In this document: piece by piece, positions 17,837-28,053 of the stretch
How positions within the stretch are numbered: position 1 is the stretch's first letter
How the letters are laid out: every line of letters begins with the position of its first letter
Origin: Providencia sp. PROV188
Lineage (GTDB): Bacteria > Pseudomonadota > Gammaproteobacteria > Enterobacterales > Enterobacteriaceae
Assembly (NCBI RefSeq): GCF_027595165.1
Contig: NZ_CP097291.1
Location: 3,814,943 to 3,878,942, forward strand
Direction: 5' to 3'
Length of the DNA stretch: 64,000 bases
Made by a program: the position numbers and the translations under genes
The notes under the pieces: generated by a model
Database searches by the model: none
The model's input: only the letters and a program-made list of their open reading frames with translations
Told to the model about the DNA's origin: nothing

Positions 17837-18862
17837 TTAATCCCAGTTTAAAATCACTTTTCCTGACTGCCCTGAGCACATCACATCAAAGCCTTTTTGG
17901 AAATCATCAATAGAAAACTCATGAGTTATGATTGGTGATAAATCGAGGCCTGATTGCACGAGTGTCGCCATCTTATACCAAGTTTCAAACATTTCACGCC
18001 CATAAATTCCCTTGATAAACAGACCTTTAAATATAACTTGGCTCCAGTCTGTTGCCATCGATGATGGAGGAATACCTAATAGCGCAATTCTGCCACCATG
18101 ATTCATGGTATCTAGCATAGTTTGGAAAGCAGCGGGCGCCCCTGAAACTTCTAGCGCCACATCAAAGCCTTCTTTCATGCCCAGTTCATTCATGACGTCT
18201 TTAAGATTTTCACGGCTCACATTCACCGCGCGGGAGACACCCATTTTTTTCGCTAATTCAAGGCGATAATCATTCACGTCAGTGATCACCACATGGCGAG
18301 CACCAACATGTCGGCAAACTGCTGCCGCCATAATACCAATAGGACCTGCGCCCGAAACCAGCACATCTTCCCCCACTAAATCAAACGATAGTGCCGTATG
18401 TACCGCATTACCAAATGGGTCAAAAATTGCTGCAATTTCATCGGGAATATTGTCTGGAATTTTAAAGGCGTTAAACGCTGGGATCACCAAATACTCAGCA
18501 AAACATCCTGGGCGATTTACACCGACGCCAATGGTATTACGGCATAAGTGGGTACGCCCACCTCGGCAATTACGGCAATGACCGCAGGTAATATGCCCTT
18601 CGCCAGAAACACGGTCACCAATTTTAAACCCTTTAACTTCCTGCCCAATCTCAACAATTTCCCCTATATATTCATGACCCACCACCATCGGAACTGGAAT
18701 CGTTTTTTGCGACCATTCATCCCAGTTGTAGATATGAACATCCGTACCGCAAATAGCGGTTTTACGGATTTTAATCATCACATCATTGTGTCCCAGTTCC
18801 GGTTTCGGAACATCTGTCATCCATATACCTGGTTCTGCTTTTAATTTGGACAGTGCTTTCAT
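17837..18862 (-). CDS. tdh: L-threonine 3-dehydrogenase
   Basis: Tdh oxidises threonine to 2-amino-3-ketobutyrate, which Kbl cleaves to glycine and acetyl-CoA. The 341-residue medium-chain dehydrogenase has catalytic zinc ligands Cys38, His63 and Glu64 and structural zinc cysteines 93, 96, 99 and 107, all at E. coli positions. It is the second gene of the kbl-tdh operon, 88 bases after kbl. In E. coli the operon is repressed by Lrp; I see no feature that proves this here. Confidence 0.97.
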   Translation of the reverse strand: MKALSKLKAEPGIWMTDVPKPELGHNDVMIKIRKTAICGTDVHIYNWDEWSQKTIPVPMVVGHEYIGEIVEIGQEVKGFKIGDRVSGEGHITCGHCRNCRGGRTHLCRNTIGVGVNRPGCFAEYLVIPAFNAFKIPDNIPDEIAAIFDPFGNAVHTALSFDLVGEDVLVSGAGPIGIMAAAVCRHVGARHVVITDVNDYRLELAKKMGVSRAVNVSRENLKDVMNELGMKEGFDVALEVSGAPAAFQTMLDTMNHGGRIALLGIPPSSMATDWSQVIFKGLFIKGIYGREMFETWYKMATLVQSGLDLSPIITHEFSIDDFQKGFDVMCSGQSGKVILNWD

Positions 18863-18950
18863 AGGCGACCTTTTATTTATGATTACATTAATTTAATGAC
18901 CACTTTAATTTCACAACTGCATTAATTTCATAAGAAAATCAAATTTATAA

Positions 18951-20144
18951 CTAAATTAGTTGAAGCTTTTTGCCAATACGGGTGAATGCATCAACAGCGT
19001 GTAAAATATCCTCTTCGCTGTGTGCAGCAGACATTTGCGTGCGAATTCGCGCTTGTCCTTGCGGAACTACCGGATAGAAAAATCCAGTGACATAAATACC
19101 TTCTTTTAATAGTTCTGAGGCAAATTGCTGAGCAATTTTGGCATCACCCAACATCACAGGAATGATGGCATGATCGGCGCCTGCTAATGTAAATCCTGCA
19201 GCCGTCATTTTTTCTCTAAATAACACCGCATTACGCCACAATTTCTCACGGCGCTCTTGCCCTTCGGTCATCATATCGATCACCTTAATGGACGCAGCAA
19301 CAATAGCGGGTGCCAAAGAGTTAGAGAATAAATACGGACGAGAGCGTTGACGTAACCACTCGACAACCTCTTTTTTGGCGGCAGTATAACCACCCGATGC
19401 ACCACCTAATGCTTTTCCGAGTGTGCCAGTAATAATGTCTACTCGCCCCATCACTTTACAATACTCGTGGCTACCACGACCGTTTTCACCAACAAAACCA
19501 ACAGCATGAGAGTCATCTACCATGACCAATGCGTTATATTCATCTGCAAGGTCACAGACAGTTTTCAAGTCAGCAATCACACCATCCATCGAGAAAACAC
19601 CGTCAGTCGCAATCAGAATATGACGCGCACCCGCAGCTTTCGCTTCTTCAAGGCGCTGTTTTAATTCCGTCATATTGTTATTGCTGTAGCGATAGCGCTG
19701 GGCTTTACACAGGCGAACACCGTCAATAATGGATGCGTGGTTTAGTGCATCAGAAATAATGGCGTCTTCTGGCCCCAGTAGCGTTTCGAAAAGCCCGCCA
19801 TTGGCATCAAAACAAGAGGAATAGAGAATCGCATCTTCCATTCCAAGGAAATCCGCGATTTTCTTTTCAAGAACTTTATGGCTGTCTTGGGTACCGCAAA
19901 TAAAGCGAACCGATGCCATACCAAAGCCATGGCTATCCATACCTTGTTTTGCCGCTTCAATCAGCGCGGGATGATTGGCTAAGCCTAAATAGTTATTTGC
20001 ACAGAAGTTAATAACGCGCTGTCCACCCTGGATTTCAATATCCGCGTCTTGAGAGGTCGTAATAATGCGTTCATGTTTAAACAAGCCTTCAGCTTCTATT
20101 TGCACCAATTGTTGTTTAATCTGCTGGTAAAATTGTTCTGACAT
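18951..20144 (-). CDS. kbl: 2-amino-3-ketobutyrate CoA ligase (glycine C-acetyltransferase)
   Basis: Kbl is a PLP enzyme of the alpha-oxoamine synthase family that converts 2-amino-3-ketobutyrate plus CoA to glycine and acetyl-CoA. The 397-residue protein carries the PLP-binding Lys244 in Thr-Leu-Gly-Lys-Ala-Leu-Gly-Gly and the Asp-Asp-Ser-His-Ala cofactor motif (210-214). It is first in the kbl-tdh operon and divergent from hldD across 230 bases. Confidence 0.97.
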   Translation of the reverse strand: MSEQFYQQIKQQLVQIEAEGLFKHERIITTSQDADIEIQGGQRVINFCANNYLGLANHPALIEAAKQGMDSHGFGMASVRFICGTQDSHKVLEKKIADFLGMEDAILYSSCFDANGGLFETLLGPEDAIISDALNHASIIDGVRLCKAQRYRYSNNNMTELKQRLEEAKAAGARHILIATDGVFSMDGVIADLKTVCDLADEYNALVMVDDSHAVGFVGENGRGSHEYCKVMGRVDIITGTLGKALGGASGGYTAAKKEVVEWLRQRSRPYLFSNSLAPAIVAASIKVIDMMTEGQERREKLWRNAVLFREKMTAAGFTLAGADHAIIPVMLGDAKIAQQFASELLKEGIYVTGFFYPVVPQGQARIRTQMSAAHSEEDILHAVDAFTRIGKKLQLI

Positions 20145-20317
20145 GATTTGTTCCTGTAAAGAAGTTGTTTACAGAGTTTAATAATAGTCACTAGAACTAG
20201 CGATATCTGGTGAGCAAATAAGTTAAGTTTGTAGGCAAGATCACGATAATGCCCTTTAAAGAGGTATGACAACTAGGACAATTATCTGGTCGATATACTG
20301 TTGTCTGCACAAAGAGG

Positions 20318-20326
20318 TGTTATTAT
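20318..20326 (+). promoter_or_regulatory. Possible extended -10 promoter for hldD
   Basis: TGTTATTAT has a five-of-six -10 hexamer with the TGn extension, 50 bases before the hldD start. No convincing -35 is seen. Confidence 0.35.
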
Positions 20327-20376
20327 AGACCCCAATTTTGTATCTATTTATTCTTAACCCACTTGAGGTATTCACG

Positions 20377-21315
20377 ATGATCGTAGTCACTGGCGGAGCT
20401 GGTTTTATTGGCAGCAATATTATTAAAGCCCTGAATGAAATGGGTCGCACCGATATTCTGGTGGTGGATAACCTGAAAGATGGTACTAAGTTTGCCAACC
20501 TTGTTGACCTCGATATCGCCGATTACATGGATAAAGAAGACTTTATCGTGAGCGTTATTGCGGGTGATGATTTTGGCGATATTGACGCTGTTTTCCATGA
20601 AGGTGCTTGCTCATCCACCACTGAGTGGGATGGTAAGTATATGATGGATAATAACTATCAATTTTCTAAAGAACTGCTGCATTACTGTTTAGAACGTGAA
20701 ATTCCTTTCCTGTATGCCTCTTCCGCAGCGACATACGGCGGACGTAGCGATAATTTCATCGAAGAACGTGAATTTGAAAAACCACTGAACGTATACGGCT
20801 ACTCTAAATTCCAATTCGACCAATATGTCCGCAGCATCATGCCTGAAGCTCAGTCTCAAGTGTGTGGCTTCCGCTATTTCAACGTTTATGGACCAAATGA
20901 AAACCATAAAGGCAGCATGGCGAGCGTGGCTTACCACTTAAACAAACAAATTAATGAAGGGCAAACCCCGAAACTGTTTGAAGGAAGCGACACTTTCCGC
21001 CGTGATTTCATCTACGTTGGCGATGTGGCAGCGGTGAATTTATGGTTCTGGGAAAATAATGTTTCTGGCATTTTCAACTGTGGTACAGGTCGCGCGGAAT
21101 CATTCCAAGCCGTTGCCGATGCCGTCACTGAATTCCATAAAGATAAAAATGTGTCTATCGAATACATTGAATTCCCTGAGAAATTAAAAGGTCGCTACCA
21201 AAGCTTCACTCAGGCGGATCTGACTAAATTACGTGCCGCAGGTTACACCGCACCGTTTAAAACCGTTGCTGAAGGCGTAACCGAATATATGCAATGGCTG
21301 AATAAAGACGCGTAA
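20377..21315 (+). CDS. hldD: ADP-L-glycero-D-manno-heptose 6-epimerase
   Basis: HldD (RfaD) makes the ADP-L,D-heptose used for the LPS inner core. The 312-residue SDR enzyme has Gly-Gly-Ala-Gly-Phe-Ile-Gly (6-12) and catalytic Tyr140-x3-Lys144. The frame is open from 20338, but ATG 20377 is preceded by GAGG at a good distance and matches the E. coli start (310 residues). Its users waaF and waaC follow on the same strand, as in E. coli. The stop codon lies in the loop of a hairpin that abuts waaF. Confidence 0.97.
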   Translation: MIVVTGGAGFIGSNIIKALNEMGRTDILVVDNLKDGTKFANLVDLDIADYMDKEDFIVSVIAGDDFGDIDAVFHEGACSSTTEWDGKYMMDNNYQFSKELLHYCLEREIPFLYASSAATYGGRSDNFIEEREFEKPLNVYGYSKFQFDQYVRSIMPEAQSQVCGFRYFNVYGPNENHKGSMASVAYHLNKQINEGQTPKLFEGSDTFRRDFIYVGDVAAVNLWFWENNVSGIFNCGTGRAESFQAVADAVTEFHKDKNVSIEYIEFPEKLKGRYQSFTQADLTKLRAAGYTAPFKTVAEGVTEYMQWLNKDA

Positions 21316-21323
21316 TCGTCTTT
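21304..21323 (+). promoter_or_regulatory. Hairpin spanning the hldD stop and the waaF initiation region
   Basis: A 7-bp perfect stem (AAAGACG with CGTCTTT) and 6-base loop contain the hldD stop codon and end one base before the first possible waaF ATG. It would cover the normal ribosome-binding position for that ATG. Attenuation or translational coupling is possible; the T-run is short, so full termination is unlikely. Confidence 0.5.
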
Positions 21324-21324
21324 T

Positions 21325-21369
21325 ATGAAAACAGTGCCTATGAAAACAGTACCTATGAAAATTGAGCCT
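21325..21369 (+). repeat. 15-bp tandem repeat (3 units) at the waaF start
   Basis: Three units of the form ATGAAA-n6-CCT, each 15 bases, precede the conserved waaF start at 21370, which itself begins ATGAAA. Units 1 and 2 differ at one base; unit 3 is more diverged. Each unit adds five residues (Met-Lys-x-x-Pro) in frame, consistent with slipped-strand duplication. Confidence 0.9.
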
Positions 21370-22416
21370 ATGAAAATATTAGTAATTGGCCCCTCATGGG
21401 TAGGGGATATGATGATGTCTCAGAGCCTTTATCGTACGATCAAGGCGCTGCATCCTCATGCTCAGATAGATGTGATGGCACCGGATTGGTGCCGTCCGTT
21501 ATTGGCGAAAATGCCCGAAGTGTCTGAAGCGATTTCCATGCCATTAGGCCATGGAAAGCTCGAAATTGGCGAACGTCGTCAATTAGGCATCAATTTGCGG
21601 AAAAATGGGTACGATCAGGCGATTGTTTTACCTAATTCCTTGAAATCTGCTCTGGTGCCGTTCTTTGCTAAAATCGCCAAAAGAACGGGGTGGCGTGGTG
21701 AAATGCGTTATGGGCTGCTCAATGATTTACGCCCATTAGATAAACAAGCATTTCCGCTGATGGTGCAACGCTACGTAGCATTGGCGTATGACAAGCAGCT
21801 CATCAAATCTGCCAATGATATTCCCGCCCCAATTCTATGGCCTAGGTTAGTCACTGATAAACAACAAGTTAGTGATACTATTAGTCAATTTAATATTGAT
21901 TTTTCTCGCCCAATTATTGGTTTCTGCCCAGGCGCTGAATTTGGTCCTGCAAAACGTTGGCCACACTATCACTATGCAGCGTTAGCTCAAAAACTAATCA
22001 GCGAGCAAGGCTACCAAGTCCTGTTATTTGGCTCTCAAAAAGACCATGAAGCAGGCGAAGAAATCCGCCAAAGTTTGACTGACGACGCTCGTCATTACTG
22101 CCTCAATTTCGCAGGAAAAACGTCGTTAGAACAAGCCGTTAATCTTATTGACGCTTGCCAAGCCGTAGTGAGTAATGATTCTGGCTTAATGCATGTGGCT
22201 GCAGCTCTCGATAAGCCGTTAGTCGCACTATATGGCCCAAGCAGCCCTGACTTTACCCCACCACTGTCCGATAAAGCGGAAGTGATCCGGCTGATAACGG
22301 GTTACCACAAAGTACGTAAAGGTGACGGCGAAAGTGGCTATCACCAGAGCTTAATTGATATTCAACCGCAAATGGTACTGGATGCCCTCACGCGTTTAAA
22401 TATAGGTATTAAATAA
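21325..22416 (+). CDS. waaF: ADP-heptose:LPS heptosyltransferase II
   Basis: WaaF adds the second heptose of the inner core. It is a GT9 enzyme with the family pattern Pro-Gly-Ala-Glu-Phe-Gly-Pro-Ala-Lys-Arg-Trp-Pro and a C-terminal Asn-Asp-Ser-Gly-Leu-Met-His. The family N-terminus is Met-Lys-Ile-Leu-Val-Ile-Gly-Pro-Ser-Trp-Val-Gly-Asp, whose ATG is at 21370 and gives 348 residues, exactly the E. coli length. Three more in-frame ATG-AAA codons lie upstream at 21325, 21340 and 21355 in a 15-base tandem repeat, so the start is ambiguous; I list the longest form. The stop overlaps waaC by one base. Confidence 0.95.
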   Translation: MKTVPMKTVPMKIEPMKILVIGPSWVGDMMMSQSLYRTIKALHPHAQIDVMAPDWCRPLLAKMPEVSEAISMPLGHGKLEIGERRQLGINLRKNGYDQAIVLPNSLKSALVPFFAKIAKRTGWRGEMRYGLLNDLRPLDKQAFPLMVQRYVALAYDKQLIKSANDIPAPILWPRLVTDKQQVSDTISQFNIDFSRPIIGFCPGAEFGPAKRWPHYHYAALAQKLISEQGYQVLLFGSQKDHEAGEEIRQSLTDDARHYCLNFAGKTSLEQAVNLIDACQAVVSNDSGLMHVAAALDKPLVALYGPSSPDFTPPLSDKAEVIRLITGYHKVRKGDGESGYHQSLIDIQPQMVLDALTRLNIGIK

Positions 22417-23378
22417 TGAGAGTGTTATTAGTAAAAACATCATCTATGGGAGATGTTTTGCACTCTCTGCCTGCATTAACCGATGCGCAGGCAGCAATAC
22501 CGAATATTCAATTTGATTGGGTCGTCGAAGAGGGGTTTGCTCAAATCCCTACATGGCATAGTGCGGTGAATAAAGTCATCCCTGTGGCAATCCGTCGCTG
22601 GCGAAAAAATTGGTTTGCTGCGCCAATTCGTGCTGAACGTGCGGCATTTCGTCGCCAACTACAGGAAATCCACTACGATGCAGTGATTGATGCGCAAGGG
22701 TTACTTAAGAGTGCGTTGCTAGTCACTCGCCTTGCTCTCGGTTCTAAACATGGTTATGACCGCCATAGTATCCGCGAGCCGATTGCTAGCTTCTTCTACG
22801 ACCATCGTTATTCCATTAGTAAACAGCAACATGCGGTAGAACGTATTCGCCAATTATTTGCTAAAAGCCTCGGGTACACTTGCCCTAGAACCCAAGGCGA
22901 TTACGCGATTGCTCGCCATTTCTTGCAATCTGCCGACGAAACCGAAGCGCCCTATGTGCTGTTTTTGCACTCCACAACCCGCGACGATAAGCATTGGCCT
23001 GAGTCTCATTGGCGTGAACTGATTCAGTTAATGAAGGAAACTGGGCTGAGAGTGAAGCTCCCTTGGGGTGCAGAGCATGAGCATCAACGAGCGATGAGGC
23101 TAGCTGAGGGTTTTGATTTTGTTGAAGTTTTACCAAAATTAACGCTGGCACAAGTCGCGCAACAGATTGCGGATGCAAAAGCAGTGGTTTCTGTCGATAC
23201 CGGCTTAAGCCATTTAACCGCTGCGTTGGATAAACCGAATTTTACGCTGTTTGGTCCAACAAACCCCGGTTTAATTGGTGGTTATGGAAAAGACCAAAAT
23301 GAGATAAAAAGCGTAGATAATAGAATGGATAGCATTAAAGCTGATGTGGTCTTCCAACAACTGTGCACCGAGTTATAG
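22416..23378 (+). CDS. waaC: ADP-heptose:LPS heptosyltransferase I
   Basis: WaaC adds the first heptose to Kdo of the LPS inner core. The 320-residue GT9 protein has the N-terminal Lys-Thr-Ser-Ser-Met-Gly-Asp-Val-Leu-His (8-17), whose Asp is the catalytic base in E. coli WaaC, and the C-terminal Ser-Val-Asp-Thr-Gly-Leu-Ser-His-Leu donor-site motif. ATG overlaps the waaF stop by one base, indicating translational coupling. A strong terminator follows. Confidence 0.97.
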   Translation: MRVLLVKTSSMGDVLHSLPALTDAQAAIPNIQFDWVVEEGFAQIPTWHSAVNKVIPVAIRRWRKNWFAAPIRAERAAFRRQLQEIHYDAVIDAQGLLKSALLVTRLALGSKHGYDRHSIREPIASFFYDHRYSISKQQHAVERIRQLFAKSLGYTCPRTQGDYAIARHFLQSADETEAPYVLFLHSTTRDDKHWPESHWRELIQLMKETGLRVKLPWGAEHEHQRAMRLAEGFDFVEVLPKLTLAQVAQQIADAKAVVSVDTGLSHLTAALDKPNFTLFGPTNPGLIGGYGKDQNEIKSVDNRMDSIKADVVFQQLCTEL

Positions 23379-23416
23379 CCCACTCAGAGTATTATCTAAA
23401 GCCTATCTCCCATAAT

Positions 23417-23452
23417 AATTAAGCGGTCATTTGACCGCTTAATTATTTTTTT
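23417..23452. terminator. Bidirectional terminator between waaC and the ArnT-like gene
   Basis: A nearly continuous 12-13 bp stem (AATTAAGCGGTCA with TGACCGCTTAATT) is followed by seven T on the plus side. It separates convergent genes. Confidence 0.9.
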
Positions 23453-23467
23453 CACTGTATAAAAGAT

Positions 23468-24931
23468 TTATTTTTTCTCTGGGGCAATAAACCCAAAACA
23501 CATGGTTTTCGGCTCAGCATCCGGTTCAGAGCGATAAATTACATCTTCTTTTTCGATCGTAAATTGTGGCCAGAATTTACGCACTTTAGCGAAATCTTCG
23601 TGGGCACAATCGTCATATTTTCGCCCTAATAAAATAGCACCGTGCTCACGAATTTCTGCTTCGGTAATCTCACGGTTATACACATTCGGCGGCATATGAT
23701 TTTCTAGCGTCCAAGGCTGGATAACATGCGGTCTATCTTGGGCATAGATAATAAACCATTGATGTAGGTTATCCTCACCGCCAACATATTTGACTGGCGT
23801 TCCGTAACGTTGATACCAGCGCTGTTCACCTTCAGCAATTAAGGTTTTCACGCCAATAAACTTCTGACCTGCTCCTCGAATATTCCCAGCTTGAACAATG
23901 AGATAGCCCGATACCATTAAGACACCAACAACGGCTAAGCCAATTAATGGTTTTTTCAGTGACTTTTTCGGCATTACAGTGATTGAGCCGACAAATAAAG
24001 GCGCACAGGCCATCATAAATGGCTGTAACCACTCAGTAATTCGCCCACCATCATGGAACGAGAACCAACCGTAAATCACGGCTAATGGAAATAAAATAAT
24101 GAAGTTTGCCATGCGGTTCGATAAGGCTTTCGGCCAACCGATTTTTCCGCCACAGCAATATAAGATAATTGCTGCGATAATCAGCGGGTAAAACACACTT
24201 AACGCAGCTTCCGTGGTATGTAAGTTAAAACCGGGGTCAATTTGCGAATCTACCCATTTAAAGGCTGAAAAATCACTCGCCATCAACCAGAAGAAGTTTG
24301 GCAAGATCATCGAAAACCACAGTGCTATCGCTAAATAAAACACCGGATGGCGATAGCTTTGGCGCGCTTGTTTCACAAAAAGGGTGAGTAAGAAAACGGA
24401 GCCGACTAAAGCAAGCGTGGAGTATTTCCCCATTGTTGCCAGACCGGTCACTAAAGCAAAAGGTAGCCACCACAGTGGGTTATCTTCGACGGCACGCAGA
24501 AATAAGTAAATCACCCAAGGCCAGAATGTCACTAAAATATAGTTATCATTATAAGGAATAATATCGAAATTAATGACGCCTGATAAATTCATCATCAGCA
24601 TCGCAAACCATGCAAGGTCACGGCGCCCTGTTAACCGATAGGCAAGTTTCCATACCCCAAGTAACCCAAATCCAATACCGATAAAATGGCTTAAATACCA
24701 ATAGAAACTATAAGAAATTCCCAAATGGATGGCAGGCCACATCATCGTACCGACAAACCACGGATTTTTTGGGGAGCCCCACTCACCATTCATTCCCCAG
24801 TTAACGGCTTCGACCGTATCGTAAGGAACGGTCGGGTCAAAAAAGAAACTCGCAAGGATCCAGGCAATGGCATAGCCAATGATCCAAAGATACACATACT
24901 TATTTGAAGTTGGTTGATTGGTTGTCGGCAT
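23468..24931 (-). CDS. ArnT/PMT-like polyprenyl-phosphate-sugar glycosyltransferase
   Basis: An integral membrane protein of about 487 residues with some ten to twelve hydrophobic segments, a first periplasmic loop containing Asp-Pro-Thr-Val-Pro-Tyr-Asp-Thr-Val-Glu-Ala, and a C-terminal soluble part. This is the architecture of GT39/GT83 (PMT_2) enzymes, which use undecaprenyl- or dolichyl-phosphate sugars at the outer face of the membrane. ArnT itself moves aminoarabinose to lipid A; this protein is not clearly ArnT (about 550 residues). The frame extends to a TTG at 24955, but ATG 24931 is more likely. It lies between waaC and waaA, so a role in core or lipid A decoration is inferred. Confidence 0.78.
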   Translation of the reverse strand: MPTTNQPTSNKYVYLWIIGYAIAWILASFFFDPTVPYDTVEAVNWGMNGEWGSPKNPWFVGTMMWPAIHLGISYSFYWYLSHFIGIGFGLLGVWKLAYRLTGRRDLAWFAMLMMNLSGVINFDIIPYNDNYILVTFWPWVIYLFLRAVEDNPLWWLPFALVTGLATMGKYSTLALVGSVFLLTLFVKQARQSYRHPVFYLAIALWFSMILPNFFWLMASDFSAFKWVDSQIDPGFNLHTTEAALSVFYPLIIAAIILYCCGGKIGWPKALSNRMANFIILFPLAVIYGWFSFHDGGRITEWLQPFMMACAPLFVGSITVMPKKSLKKPLIGLAVVGVLMVSGYLIVQAGNIRGAGQKFIGVKTLIAEGEQRWYQRYGTPVKYVGGEDNLHQWFIIYAQDRPHVIQPWTLENHMPPNVYNREITEAEIREHGAILLGRKYDDCAHEDFAKVRKFWPQFTIEKEDVIYRSEPDAEPKTMCFGFIAPEKK

Positions 24932-25137
24932 TCTTTTTTCAGCGAAATTTATCAATAAAGTTAAAGGGAAATACGCATTATTTTACGTCAAGCTTGTAGA
25001 GTGCTACCTCTCGCTCGGCTGAGTATGCAAAAACGTGACTGGGTAGTTTACTATAGTTTAAACAAAATAATCAGAAATGAGAGAAATTGTTATTACTCAT
25101 TATAGTAATATTCAAGTTATCAATATTTTGCTGAATA

Positions 25138-26415
25138 TTACTGTTCTCTAGGAGGTAAATAAGGCTGCAACAATTTAAGTAAACGCTGCAATGCACCTTG
25201 GTTTTCATGTAATACTTCTGCGGCATGTCGACCATAATACAGTCGATAATCTTCATCGGATAGCAGGCTCGTGACGGCTTGAGCCAGTGATTCGCTGTCC
25301 GTCACAGTGATCAACCCATCTGCTTGGGTTAATTTCGCGCAAATATCTTTAAAATTAAAGGTATGTGGTCCCATCAAAACAGGTAACGCATGCGCAGCTG
25401 CTTCAAGTGGATTATGACCGCCCGTTTCAACTAAGCTCCCGCCAACGAAAGCAATATCTGCAATTCCGTACAGCAACATCAATTCCCCCATCGTATCGCC
25501 AATAACCACTTGGGTTTCTAGAGATGGGATAACGCCACTACTACGACGAATGAAGCTTAGCCCTGCTTTTTGCGTCAACTCTTCCGCTTTTACGAAACGT
25601 TCTGGATGCCTTGGAACTAAAATGAGTAATAAATTGGGAAATTTTTTCAACAACTGTTGGTGAGTTTGTAAAACAATGGCTTCTTCACCTTCATGGGTGC
25701 TTGTCGCAATCCATACAGGGCGATGTGCGGCCCACTGCCTGCGTAAGGTAATCGCTTTAACAGCCAATTCAGGGGTAACGGAAATATCAAATTTTAAGCT
25801 TCCCGTCACTTCTAACTGCTTACGTCTTAACCCTAATTGAATAAAACGTTCACCATCTTCTTGATGCTGAGCTGCCACCATCGTGACATTTTGCAGCATA
25901 CGCTTCACAAAGCTACCAAGCTTTTGATAACCCGCAGCAGAGCGTTCAGATAACCGAGCATTCGCGATAACTAATGGAATATTACGCTTATGCAATTGGT
26001 TGATCATATTTGGCCAGAGTTCTGTTTCCATAATAATCACCAGTTTAGGATCAACTTGATTAAGGAAACGGCTCATTGAGCCTGGTAAATCATAAGGGAG
26101 ATAAACGTGACTAATATCGTCACCAAATGCCGACTGAACACGCTCTGACCCGGTTGGCGTCATTGTTGTCACAGTGATAGGGAGTGATGGATAGTGATGG
26201 CGAAGTGCACGCACTAACGGTACTGCCGCAAGGGTTTCCCCCACAGAAACTGAGTGTAATAAAATACCTTTAGGAACAACTTTGCCACCACAAAAACCAT
26301 AGCGTTCCCCCCAGCGTTTGCGATACGCAGGGGCTTTACGGCTACGCAATAATAAGCGTATCCAAATCAATGGCTGGATGAGATAAAGAAGTACCTGATA
26401 TACACGCAATAACAT
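25138..26415 (-). CDS. waaA: 3-deoxy-D-manno-octulosonic acid transferase (Kdo transferase)
   Basis: WaaA attaches two Kdo residues to lipid IVA. ATG 26415 gives 425 residues, the E. coli length, with the same N-terminal membrane anchor (Leu-Leu-Tyr-Leu-Ile-Gln-Pro-Leu-Ile-Trp); the frame runs open to 26463 but that extension has no family counterpart. Catalytic Glu lies in Ser-Val-Gly-Glu-Thr, and the C-terminal GT-B half has Gly-Gly-His-Asn-Pro-Leu-Glu-Ala. In E. coli waaA and coaD point the same way; here they are divergent. Confidence 0.97.
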   Translation of the reverse strand: MLLRVYQVLLYLIQPLIWIRLLLRSRKAPAYRKRWGERYGFCGGKVVPKGILLHSVSVGETLAAVPLVRALRHHYPSLPITVTTMTPTGSERVQSAFGDDISHVYLPYDLPGSMSRFLNQVDPKLVIIMETELWPNMINQLHKRNIPLVIANARLSERSAAGYQKLGSFVKRMLQNVTMVAAQHQEDGERFIQLGLRRKQLEVTGSLKFDISVTPELAVKAITLRRQWAAHRPVWIATSTHEGEEAIVLQTHQQLLKKFPNLLLILVPRHPERFVKAEELTQKAGLSFIRRSSGVIPSLETQVVIGDTMGELMLLYGIADIAFVGGSLVETGGHNPLEAAAHALPVLMGPHTFNFKDICAKLTQADGLITVTDSESLAQAVTSLLSDEDYRLYYGRHAAEVLHENQGALQRLLKLLQPYLPPREQ

Positions 26416-26527
26416 TCGATCTGATTCACTTACCAAAATTGGCGGTATCTTACCATAAACCATTACTGAAAGTGTGTAGAATCTGTGCCTAAAATGAGAC
26501 TTAAAATAAATGGATGCTTACCAGTGA

Positions 26528-27115
<588 letters not shown>

Positions 27116-27118
27116 CAA

Positions 27119-27928
27119 TTACTTCTGACATTGAGGGCAATAAAAGGTTGTCCTCTGTCCTTGTTTGATGCTCTCAATCTGGGTTCCGCATAAAGAGCAA
27201 GGCTCACCTTTTTTTCCATACACAAATAACTCTTGAGCAAAGTAACCCGGTTTTCCGTCTGACTGTAAAAAGTCTTTGAGAGTGGTTCCACCTTGCTCTA
27301 TTGAACGTTGCAGCACTTTTTTAATCTGCGTAACCAGTTCGGTAATTTCATTGAGTGTCAGTGTGTTAGTCAGCTTTTCTGGGGAGATTCTTGATGCAAA
27401 AAGCGCTTCATTAGCGTAGATATTCCCTACCCCAACAACGATTTTGTTGTCCATCAACCAAGGTTTGACCGCAACCTTACGTTTAGCTGCTAAATCAAAG
27501 AGATATTTAGGATTGAATTCATCGGAGAGAGGCTCAGGACCTAAATGGGCGAGAACGGAGCTAGACGCTAAATCATCGCACCAAAGCCATGCACCAAAGC
27601 GTCGAGGGTCAGTGTAGCGCAGTACTTTACCGTCACCCAAGATAAGGTCTACATGGTCATGTTTCCCTTCGGTTATCTCTTCCGTTAGAATTCGCACACT
27701 GCCAGACATTCCTAAATGGACAATAATCCAACCTTTGCGCAGTTCAATCAGTAGGTATTTTGCCCGTCGTTGAACACTAATCACGGTTTCATCAGATAAA
27801 CGCATGATTTGTTCACTTACCGGCCAACGTAACCGTTCATTACGCACAACGGCATAACTAATTGTATTGCCGACTAAATGTGGTTCAATACCTCGGCGGC
27901 TGGTTTCAACTTCGGGCAGTTCTGGCAT
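27119..27928 (-). CDS. mutM: Formamidopyrimidine-DNA glycosylase
   Basis: MutM (Fpg) excises 8-oxoguanine and cuts the abasic site. The mature N-terminus Pro-Glu-Leu-Pro-Glu-Val-Glu, the helix-two-turn-helix region and a C-terminal zinc finger (Cys-x2-Cys...Cys-x2-Cys, residues about 245-267) are intact at 269 residues. In E. coli mutM follows rpmB-rpmG directly; here a 6-kb block of LPS core genes separates them. Confidence 0.97.
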   Translation of the reverse strand: MPELPEVETSRRGIEPHLVGNTISYAVVRNERLRWPVSEQIMRLSDETVISVQRRAKYLLIELRKGWIIVHLGMSGSVRILTEEITEGKHDHVDLILGDGKVLRYTDPRRFGAWLWCDDLASSSVLAHLGPEPLSDEFNPKYLFDLAAKRKVAVKPWLMDNKIVVGVGNIYANEALFASRISPEKLTNTLTLNEITELVTQIKKVLQRSIEQGGTTLKDFLQSDGKPGYFAQELFVYGKKGEPCSLCGTQIESIKQGQRTTFYCPQCQK

Positions 27929-28053
27929 AATAAATTTACCACTTAATAAGGTACAGAGTATATGTATTAATGTATAATGATACCGAAAATCAACTGTTAT
28001 CTGTATAGATATATTGTTACACTAATTTACCACAACCTAAAATAGGTAATTTT

